Source: Methanoculleus sediminis (GTDB taxonomy: Archaea; Halobacteriota; Methanomicrobia; Methanomicrobiales; Methanoculleaceae). From it: DNA of 64,000 nt. The position numbers and the translations under genes were made by a program. Of the stretch, positions 42,387 through 49,875 are shown piece after piece. The stretch lies in NCBI RefSeq assembly GCF_001017125.1, contig NZ_JXOJ01000003.1, positions 53,356 through 117,355 of the forward strand, written 5' to 3'. The notes beneath the pieces are model-generated. The model ran no database searches. It was not told the origin of the DNA and was given only the letters and a program-made list of their open reading frames with translations. The stretch's first letter is position 1, and the number at the start of each line of letters is the position of its first letter.

Positions 42387-43898
42387 CTACAGCCTCCGCG
42401 CCGCCCCGAAGACCAGGACGAGGACCGGCACGATCTCGAGCCTTCCCGCCCACATGACGATGATAAAAAGCCATTTCGCCGTGGGGGAGAGTCCGGGGTT
42501 CACGAACCCGGTGCTGAGCCCGACGCTGGATGCGGCGGAGACGACCTCGAAGATGATGTCGGCGGAGTCGAATCCCCCCTGCGGCGCGAGGTGGAGCAGG
42601 AGAAGGGTGGCGACTGCGACCGTCAGGACGAAGAGGACGACGACGAGCATGCTCTTCGAGACCTCGTACTCCGGGAGGTGTTCGAGGATCGGCCGCCCGT
42701 CGTGCCGGAGCGGGGTGATCGCCCGCCAGCCGGTGTGCAGCCTCCTAAACCACCACCGGAGCATCTCGAGGCCGAGGATGACCCGGCCGAGTTTGATCCC
42801 GCCGGCGGTGCTCCCGGCCGATCCGCCGACGAACATCAGCGCGGCGAGAACCATCACCGTCGAGCCGTACCAGGTTTTGGGGTCGGCGTTCTGGAACCCG
42901 GTGCAGGTGATGCCGCTCACGGTCATGAAGATCCCCTCCCGGAGCGCCTCGGCGGGGGGGAGAGACGAGACGGTTGCGAGGTCGAGGGTGACGGCGGCGC
43001 ACCCGGCAAGGATGAGCGCGAAGAGGAGGATCGCCTGCCGGTCGGAGAAGAACTGGAACCTCTTTTTGTAGTAGAGCAGGAAATAGAGTTTGAACGGCAG
43101 CGCCCCGGCGATCATGACCGGGACGACGAGCATCTCGAGCAGCGGGCTGTCGTAGTAGAGGATGCCGGCCGAATGCACCGCGAACCCGCCGGTCGATATC
43201 GCCGTCATGACGATGTTTACGGCGTCCCAGAGAGGTATCCCCGAGAGGAGGACGAGCCCGATGCCGAGGGCGGTGAGCACCAGGTATATCCGCCACATCT
43301 CGACGGCCGTGGTCACGACGCTCGGCATGAACGTCTCTGACCGGCCTTCCGAGCGGTAGAGCCGGAACCGGGTCAGGCCCGATCTGCCCGCGAGAGCGAT
43401 GGTGAACGCGACGATCCCGAGGCCGCCCATCCACTGGGTCAGCGACCGCCAGAAGAGGATCGTCTTTGGGGTGGCGTCGACCGACGGGAGGAGGGAGAAA
43501 CCCGTGCCCGTCCAGCCCGACATCGCTTCGAAGACGCTGTCAGTATAAGGGAGGTTGAGGCCGAACGTATACGGCAGAGCGCCGATCAGGGATGCGGCGA
43601 GCCAGATCAGCGCGACCGCCGAAAGGGCGACGGAGAGGCGTGCCTCTCCCTCGGCCTTCGGGATGCCGGCAAGCCAGATCCCGATGATGCCGAACCCCGC
43701 CGGCGCCGAGGCCATGGGGAGAAGGAGGCCGTCTTCGCCGTACCAGAGGGCGACCAGGAACGGGGAGCACGAAACCAGCGCGATGAAGAGGAAGATGAGT
43801 CCGATATCGGGCGCTATGATCGCGAACTGGCTGTGTGCCGCCGGCAGCGCCTTTCTGCCGGAAATCTCCGGGAAGAAGCGGTCTTTGCGATGGTGCAT
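42387..43898 (-). CDS. trkH: TrkH-family potassium transporter membrane subunit
   Basis: 503 residues with ten or more helices and the four pore repeats of the family. Recognisable parts are EAMSGWTGTGFSLL, AISTGGFAVHSAG, VSGITCTGFQNA and ASSVGLSTGFVNPG; each holds the Gly-rich filter-like turn (TGxF or STGG). It imports potassium (or mixed Na/K), normally with a TrkA-type NAD-binding regulator; no trkA is in the window. It ends VFGAARRL. The promoter region between this gene and the PAS protein at 44250 (350 bases) contains TATA-like elements in both directions. Confidence 0.93.
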   Translation of the reverse strand: MHHRKDRFFPEISGRKALPAAHSQFAIIAPDIGLIFLFIALVSCSPFLVALWYGEDGLLLPMASAPAGFGIIGIWLAGIPKAEGEARLSVALSAVALIWLAASLIGALPYTFGLNLPYTDSVFEAMSGWTGTGFSLLPSVDATPKTILFWRSLTQWMGGLGIVAFTIALAGRSGLTRFRLYRSEGRSETFMPSVVTTAVEMWRIYLVLTALGIGLVLLSGIPLWDAVNIVMTAISTGGFAVHSAGILYYDSPLLEMLVVPVMIAGALPFKLYFLLYYKKRFQFFSDRQAILLFALILAGCAAVTLDLATVSSLPPAEALREGIFMTVSGITCTGFQNADPKTWYGSTVMVLAALMFVGGSAGSTAGGIKLGRVILGLEMLRWWFRRLHTGWRAITPLRHDGRPILEHLPEYEVSKSMLVVVLFVLTVAVATLLLLHLAPQGGFDSADIIFEVVSAASSVGLSTGFVNPGLSPTAKWLFIIVMWAGRLEIVPVLVLVFGAARRL

Positions 43899-44249
43899 CT
43901 GTGCACCCGGGCCGGTGGATTCTCCGGCCGCACCATGGAGGTACGCGCATCGGTTATCTACGTTCCGGTCGTCTGCGCCCCACCTCCCTCAACCTCCGGT
44001 GAAGGATTACGGTGCCAACCCATTTTATCCTATCAAAATTATACTTATGTTTGCATTGATCGCCCCGGCGGGTGACGGTTCGACGGCTCGTACCCGCGCC
44101 GCGCCGATCAAACCGTCCGGGAGACGCCGCCAACCCGGCAAATCCGATGGAAAGGGCCTGCAGCCGTTTGGGATGTGGGGGTGCGCCTGCCGGGCGGGCA
44201 CGAAATGCGGGAAGGTGTCCGGATGCCGGAACCGTTTCCGGGGGGAAAT
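43899..44249. promoter_or_regulatory. divergent promoter region of trkH and the PAS protein
   Basis: 351 bases without a gene. ATTTTATCC (44023-44031; leftward TATA candidate) and TTATACTTATG (44040-44050; rightward candidate) lie close together in a locally AT-rich spot. The rest is GC-rich with nothing recognised. Confidence 0.35.
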
Positions 44250-46508
44250 ATGGAGAATCTGCAGGACGAATCCCCGGCCGACTTACTGGAGATACTGCAG
44301 GACGCTGCTCCCTGTCTCGACCGCCGGTCCCGGGAGAGGCTGGCGGCGGGCATCGGGGCCCTGATCGATGAGAACCGCGATCTCGCCGCCCGTGCCGCCC
44401 GCGCAGGACTGGAGCGGGACGCGCTTCTCGCCGCCGTCGGCAGGCAGGGGATCGTCTACGACGCCGACGGCGGGGTGATCGCGGCGGGCCCGGGCGACGG
44501 GGATCGGATAGCCCGGGCGCTCCTCGGGAGGGGGGACGTGTTGATCAGGTATCCCGGCGGCGAGCCGGTTCAGCCCGGCGACCTCCCCGGGTACCGGGCG
44601 CTCAGGGGAGAGAGGCTCGCGTCCTGCCGGTACACGGTCCACGACCCCGGCGGCGAGGATCTTCACGTCGTCGTATCCGCCTCGCCGATCATCACGGGCG
44701 GGGCCGTCTCCGGTGCCGCCGTCACCTGGCAGGACGTCACCGGAGAGGAGCAGAGCCGCCGCCGCCTCGCGGAGGCGAACACCCTGCTCGAAGGGCTCTT
44801 CGAGAACCTCGGCGATATTGTCGGCGTCCAGCTGCCGGACAGGACGATCCTGCGCTACAACCGCGCCGGCTACGAGATGCTCGGGATGACGCCGGAGGAG
44901 GTGAAGGGGCGGAAGTGCTACGACCTCATCGGGAGGACGACGCCCTGCCCGGTCTGCGCGACGGGGTTTGCGGTCGCGAGTAAAAAGCGGGAGGTCGTGG
45001 AGAAGTTCGTGCCCGAACTCGGGCGGTACATGGAGTGCCGTTCGAGCCCGATCCTCGACGAGAGGGGCGAGGTGGCGTTCATCGTCGAGCAGCTCTACGA
45101 CATCACCGACCGGAAGCGCACCGAGTGCGCTCTCCGGGAGAGCGAGGCGACGGCCCGGGTTCTCCTCGACGCTCCCGAGGAGATGATCGTCCTCGTCGAT
45201 GCGGGAGGCCGGATCATCGACGCCAATGAAACGGCGGCCCGGCTGTTTGCGCGGAGCCGGGAGGAGCTCGTCGGCATACGTTTGCAGGAGTTCTTCTCGC
45301 CGGAACAGGTAGAGGTCTACGCGGCCCGCCTCCGCGAGGTCGCCGGGACGGGCAGGGCCGCACGGTTCGAAGATACCGTGGAAGGACGGCTGTATGATGC
45401 CGTCCTCTATCCTGTGAGGGATGCACGCGGCGGCATCAGCCGGATCGCGGTGATCGCGAGGGATATCACCGAGCGGAAGCAGGCGGAGGACGCCCTGCGG
45501 AATCTGACGCGCGACCTGAACAACCGGGTGGACGAGCTCTCGACGCTGTATGCGGTATCCCGCATCATCGAGCGGCCGGGGATCGCGCTTGACGCGATCT
45601 TTCGCGAAGTCGTTCTGGCGCTTCCTTCGGGCTGGCAGTACCCGGAGGACACGGTCGCGAGGATCAGGGTGCTCGGGTGCGATTACAGGACGGAGGGGTT
45701 CCGGGAGACGCCCTGGCGGCAGATGTCCCCGATTGTCGTCCACGGCGAGAGGGTCGGTATGGTGGACGTCTGCTACCTCCGCGAGAGGCCCGGGGAGGAC
45801 GAAGGCCCGTTCCTCGCCGAAGAGCGGGCGCTGATCGATATCGTAGCCGGACGGCTCGGAAACACGATGGAGCGGTTCCAGGCGCGTGAGTCCCTGGAAA
45901 AGAGCGAGTCGCAGTTCCGGGAGATCACGCAGCAGAGTTTCGACATGATCTACACCTGCTACCACGACAGCGGTATCGCCTACATCTCCCCGGCGGTGAC
46001 CCGCGTCCTCGGCTACACCCCCGACGAACTCATCGGCAGCAAGTGCCGGGACTTCGTTGTCCCCTCGTCGCTCCCCGCCTGGGAGGAGGGGCGAAGGAAG
46101 ATCTCCCGGGGCGAGCCGGTCGAGGGGCTCGAGACCGAGTTCCGCCGAAAGGACGGGTCGGTTGCCTACCTCGAACTGAACGAGTCGCCGATCATCCGCG
46201 ACCGGTTGGTGATCGGGGTGCACGTGGTCGGCAGGGACATCACCGAACGGAAACAGAACGAGCAGCTCCGGCAGCAGGCGTTCGAGCAGATCGAACGGAA
46301 CATCGAGCAGTTCGCGATCCTCGGCGACCATATCCGCCAGCCGCTCCAGGTGATCCTGGGCATGACCGAACTGATCGACGAAGAGGCGGCTACGGGGAGG
46401 ATCCGGGAGCAGGTCGACCGGATCAACGGCTACGTCCGGGATCTCGACCGGGGCTGGATCGAGTCGAGGCAGGTCAGGGAGTTTCTGCGGAAGCACGAGC
46501 TGGCGTGA
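44250..46508 (+). CDS. multi-PAS/GAF sensor with H-box module but no ATPase domain
   Basis: 752 residues starting MENLQDESPADLLEIL at ATG 44250 (GGGGGGAAAT upstream). A coiled N-terminus is followed by at least four PAS domains, each ending in a DITxRK motif, and a GAF-like piece (about 450-555; DAIFREVVLALPSG). One PAS contains CYDLIGRTTPCPVCATGF, with cysteines that might hold a redox or heme centre. The final 85 residues (ERNIEQFAILGDHIRQPLQV through LDRGWIESRQVREFLRK) are nearly the same as the end of the PAS protein at 15831-16973, and no ATPase domain follows. It likely senses redox or ligands and signals through partners. Confidence 0.88.
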   Translation: MENLQDESPADLLEILQDAAPCLDRRSRERLAAGIGALIDENRDLAARAARAGLERDALLAAVGRQGIVYDADGGVIAAGPGDGDRIARALLGRGDVLIRYPGGEPVQPGDLPGYRALRGERLASCRYTVHDPGGEDLHVVVSASPIITGGAVSGAAVTWQDVTGEEQSRRRLAEANTLLEGLFENLGDIVGVQLPDRTILRYNRAGYEMLGMTPEEVKGRKCYDLIGRTTPCPVCATGFAVASKKREVVEKFVPELGRYMECRSSPILDERGEVAFIVEQLYDITDRKRTECALRESEATARVLLDAPEEMIVLVDAGGRIIDANETAARLFARSREELVGIRLQEFFSPEQVEVYAARLREVAGTGRAARFEDTVEGRLYDAVLYPVRDARGGISRIAVIARDITERKQAEDALRNLTRDLNNRVDELSTLYAVSRIIERPGIALDAIFREVVLALPSGWQYPEDTVARIRVLGCDYRTEGFRETPWRQMSPIVVHGERVGMVDVCYLRERPGEDEGPFLAEERALIDIVAGRLGNTMERFQARESLEKSESQFREITQQSFDMIYTCYHDSGIAYISPAVTRVLGYTPDELIGSKCRDFVVPSSLPAWEEGRRKISRGEPVEGLETEFRRKDGSVAYLELNESPIIRDRLVIGVHVVGRDITERKQNEQLRQQAFEQIERNIEQFAILGDHIRQPLQVILGMTELIDEEAATGRIREQVDRINGYVRDLDRGWIESRQVREFLRKHELA

Positions 46509-46679
46509 GGGAGAAGAGTAGCGGGGCGTGAGGAGAAGGGTATGCTTCCCGAGCCCCCCGGCCGTTGCGATATGTTTCAGTCGGACGGTGCCCTGCACCC
46601 TACCGGCACAACCCTGCGACCGGCAACCCGGGGAAAAACGTTATCCTGATGGGCGGGTAACAGGGGTATGATGGGGTAT

Positions 46680-46820
46680 GCGCGATGGTCCGCCAGGAAT
46701 GACGCTCCGCGGAGCGGAGTTCGAAACGACCGAAGGTCTTCGGAGACCGGAGCATGAGCACCGCAGGTGCGAAAGAGTGGAGTTTGAGAAACCCGAAGGT
46801 TTCGAGCAGAGCGCGAAGAG
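46680..46820. repeat. mini-hairpin repeat region, copy D
   Basis: A short array of three-base-loop palindromes of the same kind as copies A, B and C: GACC-GAA-GGTC, GCACC-GCA-GGTGC and CGCTCC-GC-GGAGCG, plus GAAACC-CGAA-GGTTTC. It runs into the decayed nucleotidyltransferase at about 46815, so the array seems to have replaced or joined the beginning of that gene. The 180 bases before it (46509-46679) hold nothing recognised. Confidence 0.6.
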
Positions 46821-47003
46821 AGCGATATCGATATCCTCATCGAGTTTGAGGAAGGGGCCCGTTCCTTTGACACCTACATGGACCTCAAGTTCTTCCTCGA
46901 AGATCTCTTCGGGAGAAAAGTCGACCTCGTCGACCGCGATGCCATAAAGCCGGCTCTCGCAACGCATATCCTCCGGGGTGTTCGGTATGTCCCGGGAATA
47001 TAA
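46800..47003 (+). pseudogene. MNT-type nucleotidyltransferase (antitoxin-like), N-terminus lost, copy 1
   Basis: From EESDIDILIEF (46815-46848) the frame reads as the C-terminal two thirds of a minimal nucleotidyltransferase (MNT) domain: ESDIDILIEFEEG, SFDTYMDLKFFLEDLFGRKVDLV and DRDAIKPALATHILRGVRYV, ending at TAA 47001-47003. The catalytic DxD (SDID) is there, but the preceding Gly-Ser helix (the family's GSFARGE) and the start codon are missing or scrambled; the DNA upstream is a mini-hairpin repeat. It is paired with a downstream HEPN fragment in the normal gene order. A near-identical second copy lies at 47995-48198. Confidence 0.7.
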
Positions 47004-47139
47004 CCTCTATCTCCACGATAACCTTGAGGCTGTCAGGAAAATTGACCGATACACCCGGGGAAAAGACTACGAGGAGTTCCTGGCAGACGACCTGGTGCAG
47101 GACGGAGTGATCCGGAACGCCGGCGAGCGCCTTCGTTGA
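46987..47139 (+). pseudogene. truncated HEPN (DUF86) toxin-like fragment
   Basis: Starts inside the MNT frame at ATG 46987 and reads MSREYNLYLHDNLEAVRKID, then YTRGKDYEEFLADDLVQDGVIRN, the N-terminal half of the DUF86 HEPN protein normally partnered with MNT. After VIRN it ends in NAGERLR and a stop (50 residues rather than about 110), so the C-terminal helices with the RNase motif (RxxxxH) are gone. The pair would have been a MNT-HEPN toxin-antitoxin unit. Confidence 0.65.
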
Positions 47140-47292
47140 CGCCATGCCTGCACCGGAGTGCGAGGGAGACAGGAGCCCCCTCTCAATTTCCTCAGTGCCA
47201 GGGGATTGAACGCCCCGGTAAACACCCCCTCTTCAGGCAGAGATATGTAGATTGAAGCACCAGAGGATCATATTTGTAGAGGTGAAGTAACC

Positions 47293-47490
47293 ATGAGCCC
47301 GGCAAAAGAGGAGATCATCAGCGAGCTCGAAGACCTTCCGCCCCGGACCTATAGCGAGGTGCTCGATTTCATCCGGTTCCTCAAGTTCCGGCGCCGGAAG
47401 GCCGTTCCGGACACCGCCCTTGCCAGCGAACCCGTGCTCCGGAAAGATTGGCTCCGACCCGAGGAGGATGAGGCGTGGAGCGACCTGTAA
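47293..47490 (+). CDS. DUF2281/AbrB-like antitoxin
   Basis: 65 residues: an N-terminal helical part (AKEEIISELEDLPPRTYSEVLDFIRFLKFRRRK) followed by a C-terminal stretch rich in acidic and aromatic residues (DWLRPEEDEAWSDL) that probably wraps the toxin. DUF2281 proteins are common antitoxins next to MazF- or VapC-type toxins. Its stop overlaps the start of the MazF-like gene (47475), giving translational coupling. The start ATG 47293 has GAGGTGAAGT nearby. An apparently intact pair within a field of decayed relics. Confidence 0.75.
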   Translation: MSPAKEEIISELEDLPPRTYSEVLDFIRFLKFRRRKAVPDTALASEPVLRKDWLRPEEDEAWSDL

Positions 47491-47810
47491 AGGGAGATGT
47501 CGTCGTTGTACCGTTCCCTTTCTCAGACCTTTCGACGGTGAAGCGGCGTCCCGCTCTCGTCGTTGCGACTCCCGGTGGGGACGATGTCATCCTCTGTCAG
47601 ATCACGAGCCAGCAGGTCCGGGATCGTTACGCCGTCGGTATCACCGACATGGATTTTACGGAGGGGGCACTCCACAAACCAAGTAATGTCCGGCCAAACC
47701 GGCTCTTTTCCGCCAGTACCAACCTGATTCTTTACCGGGCAGGCCATCTTAATGACCCGGCCGTCACGTCGGTCATCGATCGGATCATCGAGATCCTGCA
47801 GGCGACGTAA
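47475..47810 (+). CDS. MazF/PemK-type mRNA interferase toxin
   Basis: 111 residues, with the SH3-like MazF fold signature: GDVVVVPFPFSDLSTVKRRPALVVA, LCQITSQQVRD, then RPNRLFSASTNLILYRAGHLND with the helix SVIDRIIEIL at the end. It cleaves mRNA site-specifically and is neutralised by the overlapping antitoxin. Both genes appear complete, with no frameshift, unlike the MNT-HEPN relics either side. Selection for the pair may explain why the surrounding DNA has been kept. Confidence 0.85.
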   Translation: MERPVKGDVVVVPFPFSDLSTVKRRPALVVATPGGDDVILCQITSQQVRDRYAVGITDMDFTEGALHKPSNVRPNRLFSASTNLILYRAGHLNDPAVTSVIDRIIEILQAT

Positions 47811-47994
47811 CCTCCTGTTCCGTTTTTCTACCGGGAATCTCCCGGCCCGGGTTGCGCCGGTCATCTGAGAGAAGCCTGCTGTCTCGCGCTCTGCTCACCA
47901 GAAAGAAAGCATATACCATGATCAGTACAGATCCGGTTTCAATGACTGCTGCAGAGAAGATCCCCGTCTCAAAAGAGGCCTATAACCAGATCCT

Positions 47995-48198
47995 GGGGGC
48001 AACGAGCATGAAGAGAGCGATATCGATATCCTCATCGAGTTCAAGGAAAGGGGGCGCTCTTTTGACACGTATATGGATCTCAAATTCTTCCTCGAAGATC
48101 TCTTCGGGAGAAAAGTCGACCTCGTCGACCGCGATGCCATAAAGCCGGCTCTCGCACCGCATATCCTCCGGGGTGTTCGGTATGTTCCGGGAGTATAA
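47995..48198 (+). pseudogene. MNT-type nucleotidyltransferase relic, copy 2
   Basis: The segment GNEHEESDIDILIEFKERGR through DRDAIKPALAPHILRGVRYV, ending at TAA 48196-48198, matches copy 1 over the same 61 codons with few changes. The first part of the gene is missing; upstream is another reading frame (MISTDPVSMTAAEKIPVSKE, from 47920) that belongs to something else, perhaps an antitoxin N-terminus. Two copies truncated at almost the same point suggest a common ancestor already broken before duplication, or recombination at a shared site. Confidence 0.65.
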
Positions 48199-48420
48199 CC
48201 AAACGGCTTGCCCCGCCGACGTCGCCCGCCGTGACCGCATGGTCGGCCTCGTGGAGAAGATGCTCGACCTGAACAGGCGCCTTGCGGTGGCGAAGGCCCC
48301 GCATGAGACGGAGGTGCTCGCCGGGATGATCGACGCGACCTGCCGCCAGATCGATAGGCTGGTGTATGATCTGTACGGGCTCGCGGAGGACGAGATCGCG
48401 ATCGTGGAGGGGTCAACACA
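48182..48420 (+). pseudogene. HEPN N-terminus fused to restriction-modification C-terminus relic
   Basis: It begins MFREYN like the HEPN gene of copy 1, then at once becomes RRDRMVGLVEKMLDLNRRLAVAKAPHETEVLAGMID ... QIDRLVYDLYGLAEDEIAIVEG. That ending is the typical C-terminal tail of large type II/IIG restriction-modification proteins (a target-recognition domain end with LVYxLYGLxxxEIxIVE). It therefore marks a deletion joint between a toxin-like gene and an R-M gene. The frame continues through a tRNA-Thr fragment towards tRNA-Leu with no real stop nearby. Confidence 0.65.
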
Positions 48421-48424
48421 TGAA

Positions 48425-48456
48425 CGACCCCGTCCTTACCAAGGACGCGCTCCACC
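48425..48456 (-). repeat. tRNA-Thr fragment
   Basis: On the complement the sequence GGTGGAGCGCGTCCTTGGTAAGGACGGGGTCG contains GAGCGCGTCCTTGGTAAGGACG (22 bases at 48431-48452), identical to the D-stem end plus anticodon arm of tRNA-Thr (21243-21264). The rest of the tRNA is absent. It may be an attachment-site remnant or a recombination footprint next to tRNA-Leu. Confidence 0.6.
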
Positions 48457-48494
48457 AAAGAAGTGCAGAAAAGAGATCCAACCCGAAGTCGGCA

Positions 48495-48579
48495 TGCGGG
48501 GGAAGGGATTCGAACCCTTGAACTCCTTCGAGACTGGACCCTAAATCCAGCGCCTTTGACCTGGCTCGGCAACCCCCGC
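48495..48579 (-). tRNA. tRNA-Leu (anticodon TAG)
   Basis: A minus-strand 85-base class II tRNA: acceptor GCGGGGG/CCCCCGC, anticodon stem CTGGA/TCCAG with loop TTTAGGG (anticodon TAG), long variable arm (TCTCGAAGGAGTTC region) and T-arm AAGGG TTCGAAT CCCTT. No CCA. Upstream on the leftward strand are AT-rich elements (about 48605-48615). It borders the decayed defence island. Confidence 0.93.
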
Positions 48580-48756
48580 CTGCATATATTGTCGGCGCCG
48601 GGAGCATTATAATTGCTCCCCGCCGCCCATGCGCGGGCCTGCCGCCCGGGCGTACGATCTGCGGCACCATCCGTATCCGAACCCGATCCCGGGAACGCCT
48701 GCTCTTTCTTTGATCAGCAATCGGAGGTGCAAAAAGGTCCCGTATGGATTCGTGAA

Positions 48757-48776
48757 AAAATATATGCTATATAATA
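48757..48776 (+). promoter_or_regulatory. AT-rich promoter of the Eha-Fwd operon
   Basis: Two overlapping TATA-like sequences, AAAATATATG (48757-48766) and CTATATAATA (48768-48777). With the usual spacing transcription would start near 48790-48800, leaving a leader of about 125 bases with a short SD-preceded ORF. A second box-like AACCTTTATTG (48871-48881) might start a shorter transcript. Confidence 0.45.
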
Positions 48777-48813
48777 TTCATTACACTCCATACAAAATTA
48801 ACCGGAGGCTGTC

Positions 48814-48852
48814 ATGCCGGAGGCGCGCCGGAGGCGCATTCGGGTCGAATAA
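48814..48852 (+). CDS. possible 12-residue Arg-rich leader peptide
   Basis: ATG at 48814, six bases after a CCGGAGG ribosome-binding sequence (48802-48808), reads MPEARRRRIRVE and stops at 48852. Five of twelve residues are Arg. CCGGAGGC occurs three times in about 35 bases (48802, 48817, 48828), partly inside it. It might be a regulatory leader of the hydrogenase operon. At this length the coding potential is unproven; it may simply be repeat DNA. Confidence 0.25.
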   Translation: MPEARRRRIRVE

Positions 48853-48921
48853 CGCCCGAAATGTTAACAACAAAACCTTTATTGAATAGATTGACCGTAT
48901 TTTCCAGTAGTTGAAAGAACA

Positions 48922-49407
48922 ATGCTGGGCGAACTCCTCCATATCCTGGCGGCAGCGATCATCAGCTGGATACTCTTCGTAACCGTCGATATCTTCTTCC
49001 GGTTGCCGGAAGCGGGGGGTGTCAGCGGAGCATCGGCCATCGCGCGGGATATCGAGGCAGGCGGCGGGGCTCTTGCCGGGGGGACCATGATGGGGAACAT
49101 CGTCTGCTCACCCGACGCCTCGGCCGGGACGCTCCTTGCCGCCTGCGGCGTCTACGTCGCCGGCATTCCCGGTGGGCTCGTCGCGGCCGCGCTCGTCTTC
49201 ATCGGCAACCGCATCTGCCACGACCCCGGCTACGCCGGAACCACCGGCGCGGTCCTCGCCACGTTCGTCGTCTACGGCTTCACCCTGGTCGGATTCGCCG
49301 CAACCGACTTCATCGCGGGCATGGTGATTGCCATCCTCACCATCCAGGGGCTCTCCCACGCCCATGCGAGCCGGCTTCTTGCACGGCTCTGGAGGGTTAG
49401 AGAGTGA
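48922..49407 (+). CDS. ehaB: energy-converting hydrogenase membrane subunit EhaB-like
   Basis: 161 residues, about five membrane helices, first gene of the operon. The segment GGGVSGASAIARDIEAGGGALAGGTMMGNI-like turn (residues about 32-62) and the following long hydrophobic helices (AGIPGGLVAAALVFIGNRIC; VLATFVVYGFTLVGFAATDF) fit the EhaB position upstream of C-D-E-F-G. No separate ehaA is seen. It is a membrane subunit of the ion-driven [NiFe] hydrogenase that supplies low-potential ferredoxin. Assignment rests on gene order and helix pattern more than on sequence identity. Confidence 0.65.
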   Translation: MLGELLHILAAAIISWILFVTVDIFFRLPEAGGVSGASAIARDIEAGGGALAGGTMMGNIVCSPDASAGTLLAACGVYVAGIPGGLVAAALVFIGNRICHDPGYAGTTGAVLATFVVYGFTLVGFAATDFIAGMVIAILTIQGLSHAHASRLLARLWRVRE

Positions 49408-49646
49408 TCGCGCTCTACCTTGTGGCCGCACTGGCGGTCTTTGCCGCGATCAGGGCCGCCGTCGAGAAGAACACGGGGAGAAAGCTCCCCTACGTCAACG
49501 TCATGAACTTCGCCGTCGCCGGGGCGATCGTCCTGCTGCTCAACCACCCGCTCGCCCTCGTCGCGGCCGCGGCCTACTTCGTCGGCTCGACGCTCGAGGC
49601 GAACGCCATAGCGAGCACGTATGCGGGGGGTGAGCGGCGTGGATGA
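49404..49646 (+). CDS. ehaC: EhaC-like small membrane subunit
   Basis: 80 residues from GTG 49404, overlapping the previous stop by four bases (GTGA). Two hydrophobic helices: LYLVAALAVFAAIRAAVEK and VMNFAVAGAIVLLLNHPLALV. Position after EhaB and before the DUF2108 protein identifies it as EhaC. It has no charged catalytic residues and is a structural membrane component. Confidence 0.6.
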   Translation: MIALYLVAALAVFAAIRAAVEKNTGRKLPYVNVMNFAVAGAIVLLLNHPLALVAAAAYFVGSTLEANAIASTYAGGERRG

Positions 49647-49875
49647 CCTTCTCGTCGTCCTCTTCGCGGCCGTTGCGCTCATCGGGACGGTGAGCGCCCA
49701 CCTCCAGCGGGACCGCTTCAACAAACTGATCGCCGTCGGGATCATCTTCGGCGGGATCGCGCCGTTCATCGCCGCCCGCGGCTACCTGGACGTCCTCATC
49801 GCCGTCAGCCTGATCGTTCCGATCACCACGATCATCATACTGCTGATCTGCAGGAGGGATGCCGGTGACGCCTGA
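49639..49875 (+). CDS. ehaD: EhaD-like membrane subunit (DUF2108)
   Basis: 78 residues from GTG 49639 with GGGGGTGAG just upstream; ATG 49621 is the other option. Three helices: DDLLVVLFAAVALIGTVSAHL, KLIAVGIIFGGIAPFIAARG and VLIAVSLIVPITTIIILLI. The central loop QRDRFNKLIAVG and MnhC/NuoK-like helix layout fit DUF2108 (EhaD). Confidence 0.65.
   Translation: MDDLLVVLFAAVALIGTVSAHLQRDRFNKLIAVGIIFGGIAPFIAARGYLDVLIAVSLIVPITTIIILLICRRDAGDA

Noticed and set aside
46987..47139. Functional HEPN toxin
   Set aside because: Frame ends after about 50 residues, before the RNase motif, so it is a fragment.
47852..48142. 96-codon frame (Ser-rich second half) upstream of MNT copy 2
   Set aside because: The second half is the MNT relic read out of frame; only its first 25 codons might be a remnant of another gene, and too little remains to name.
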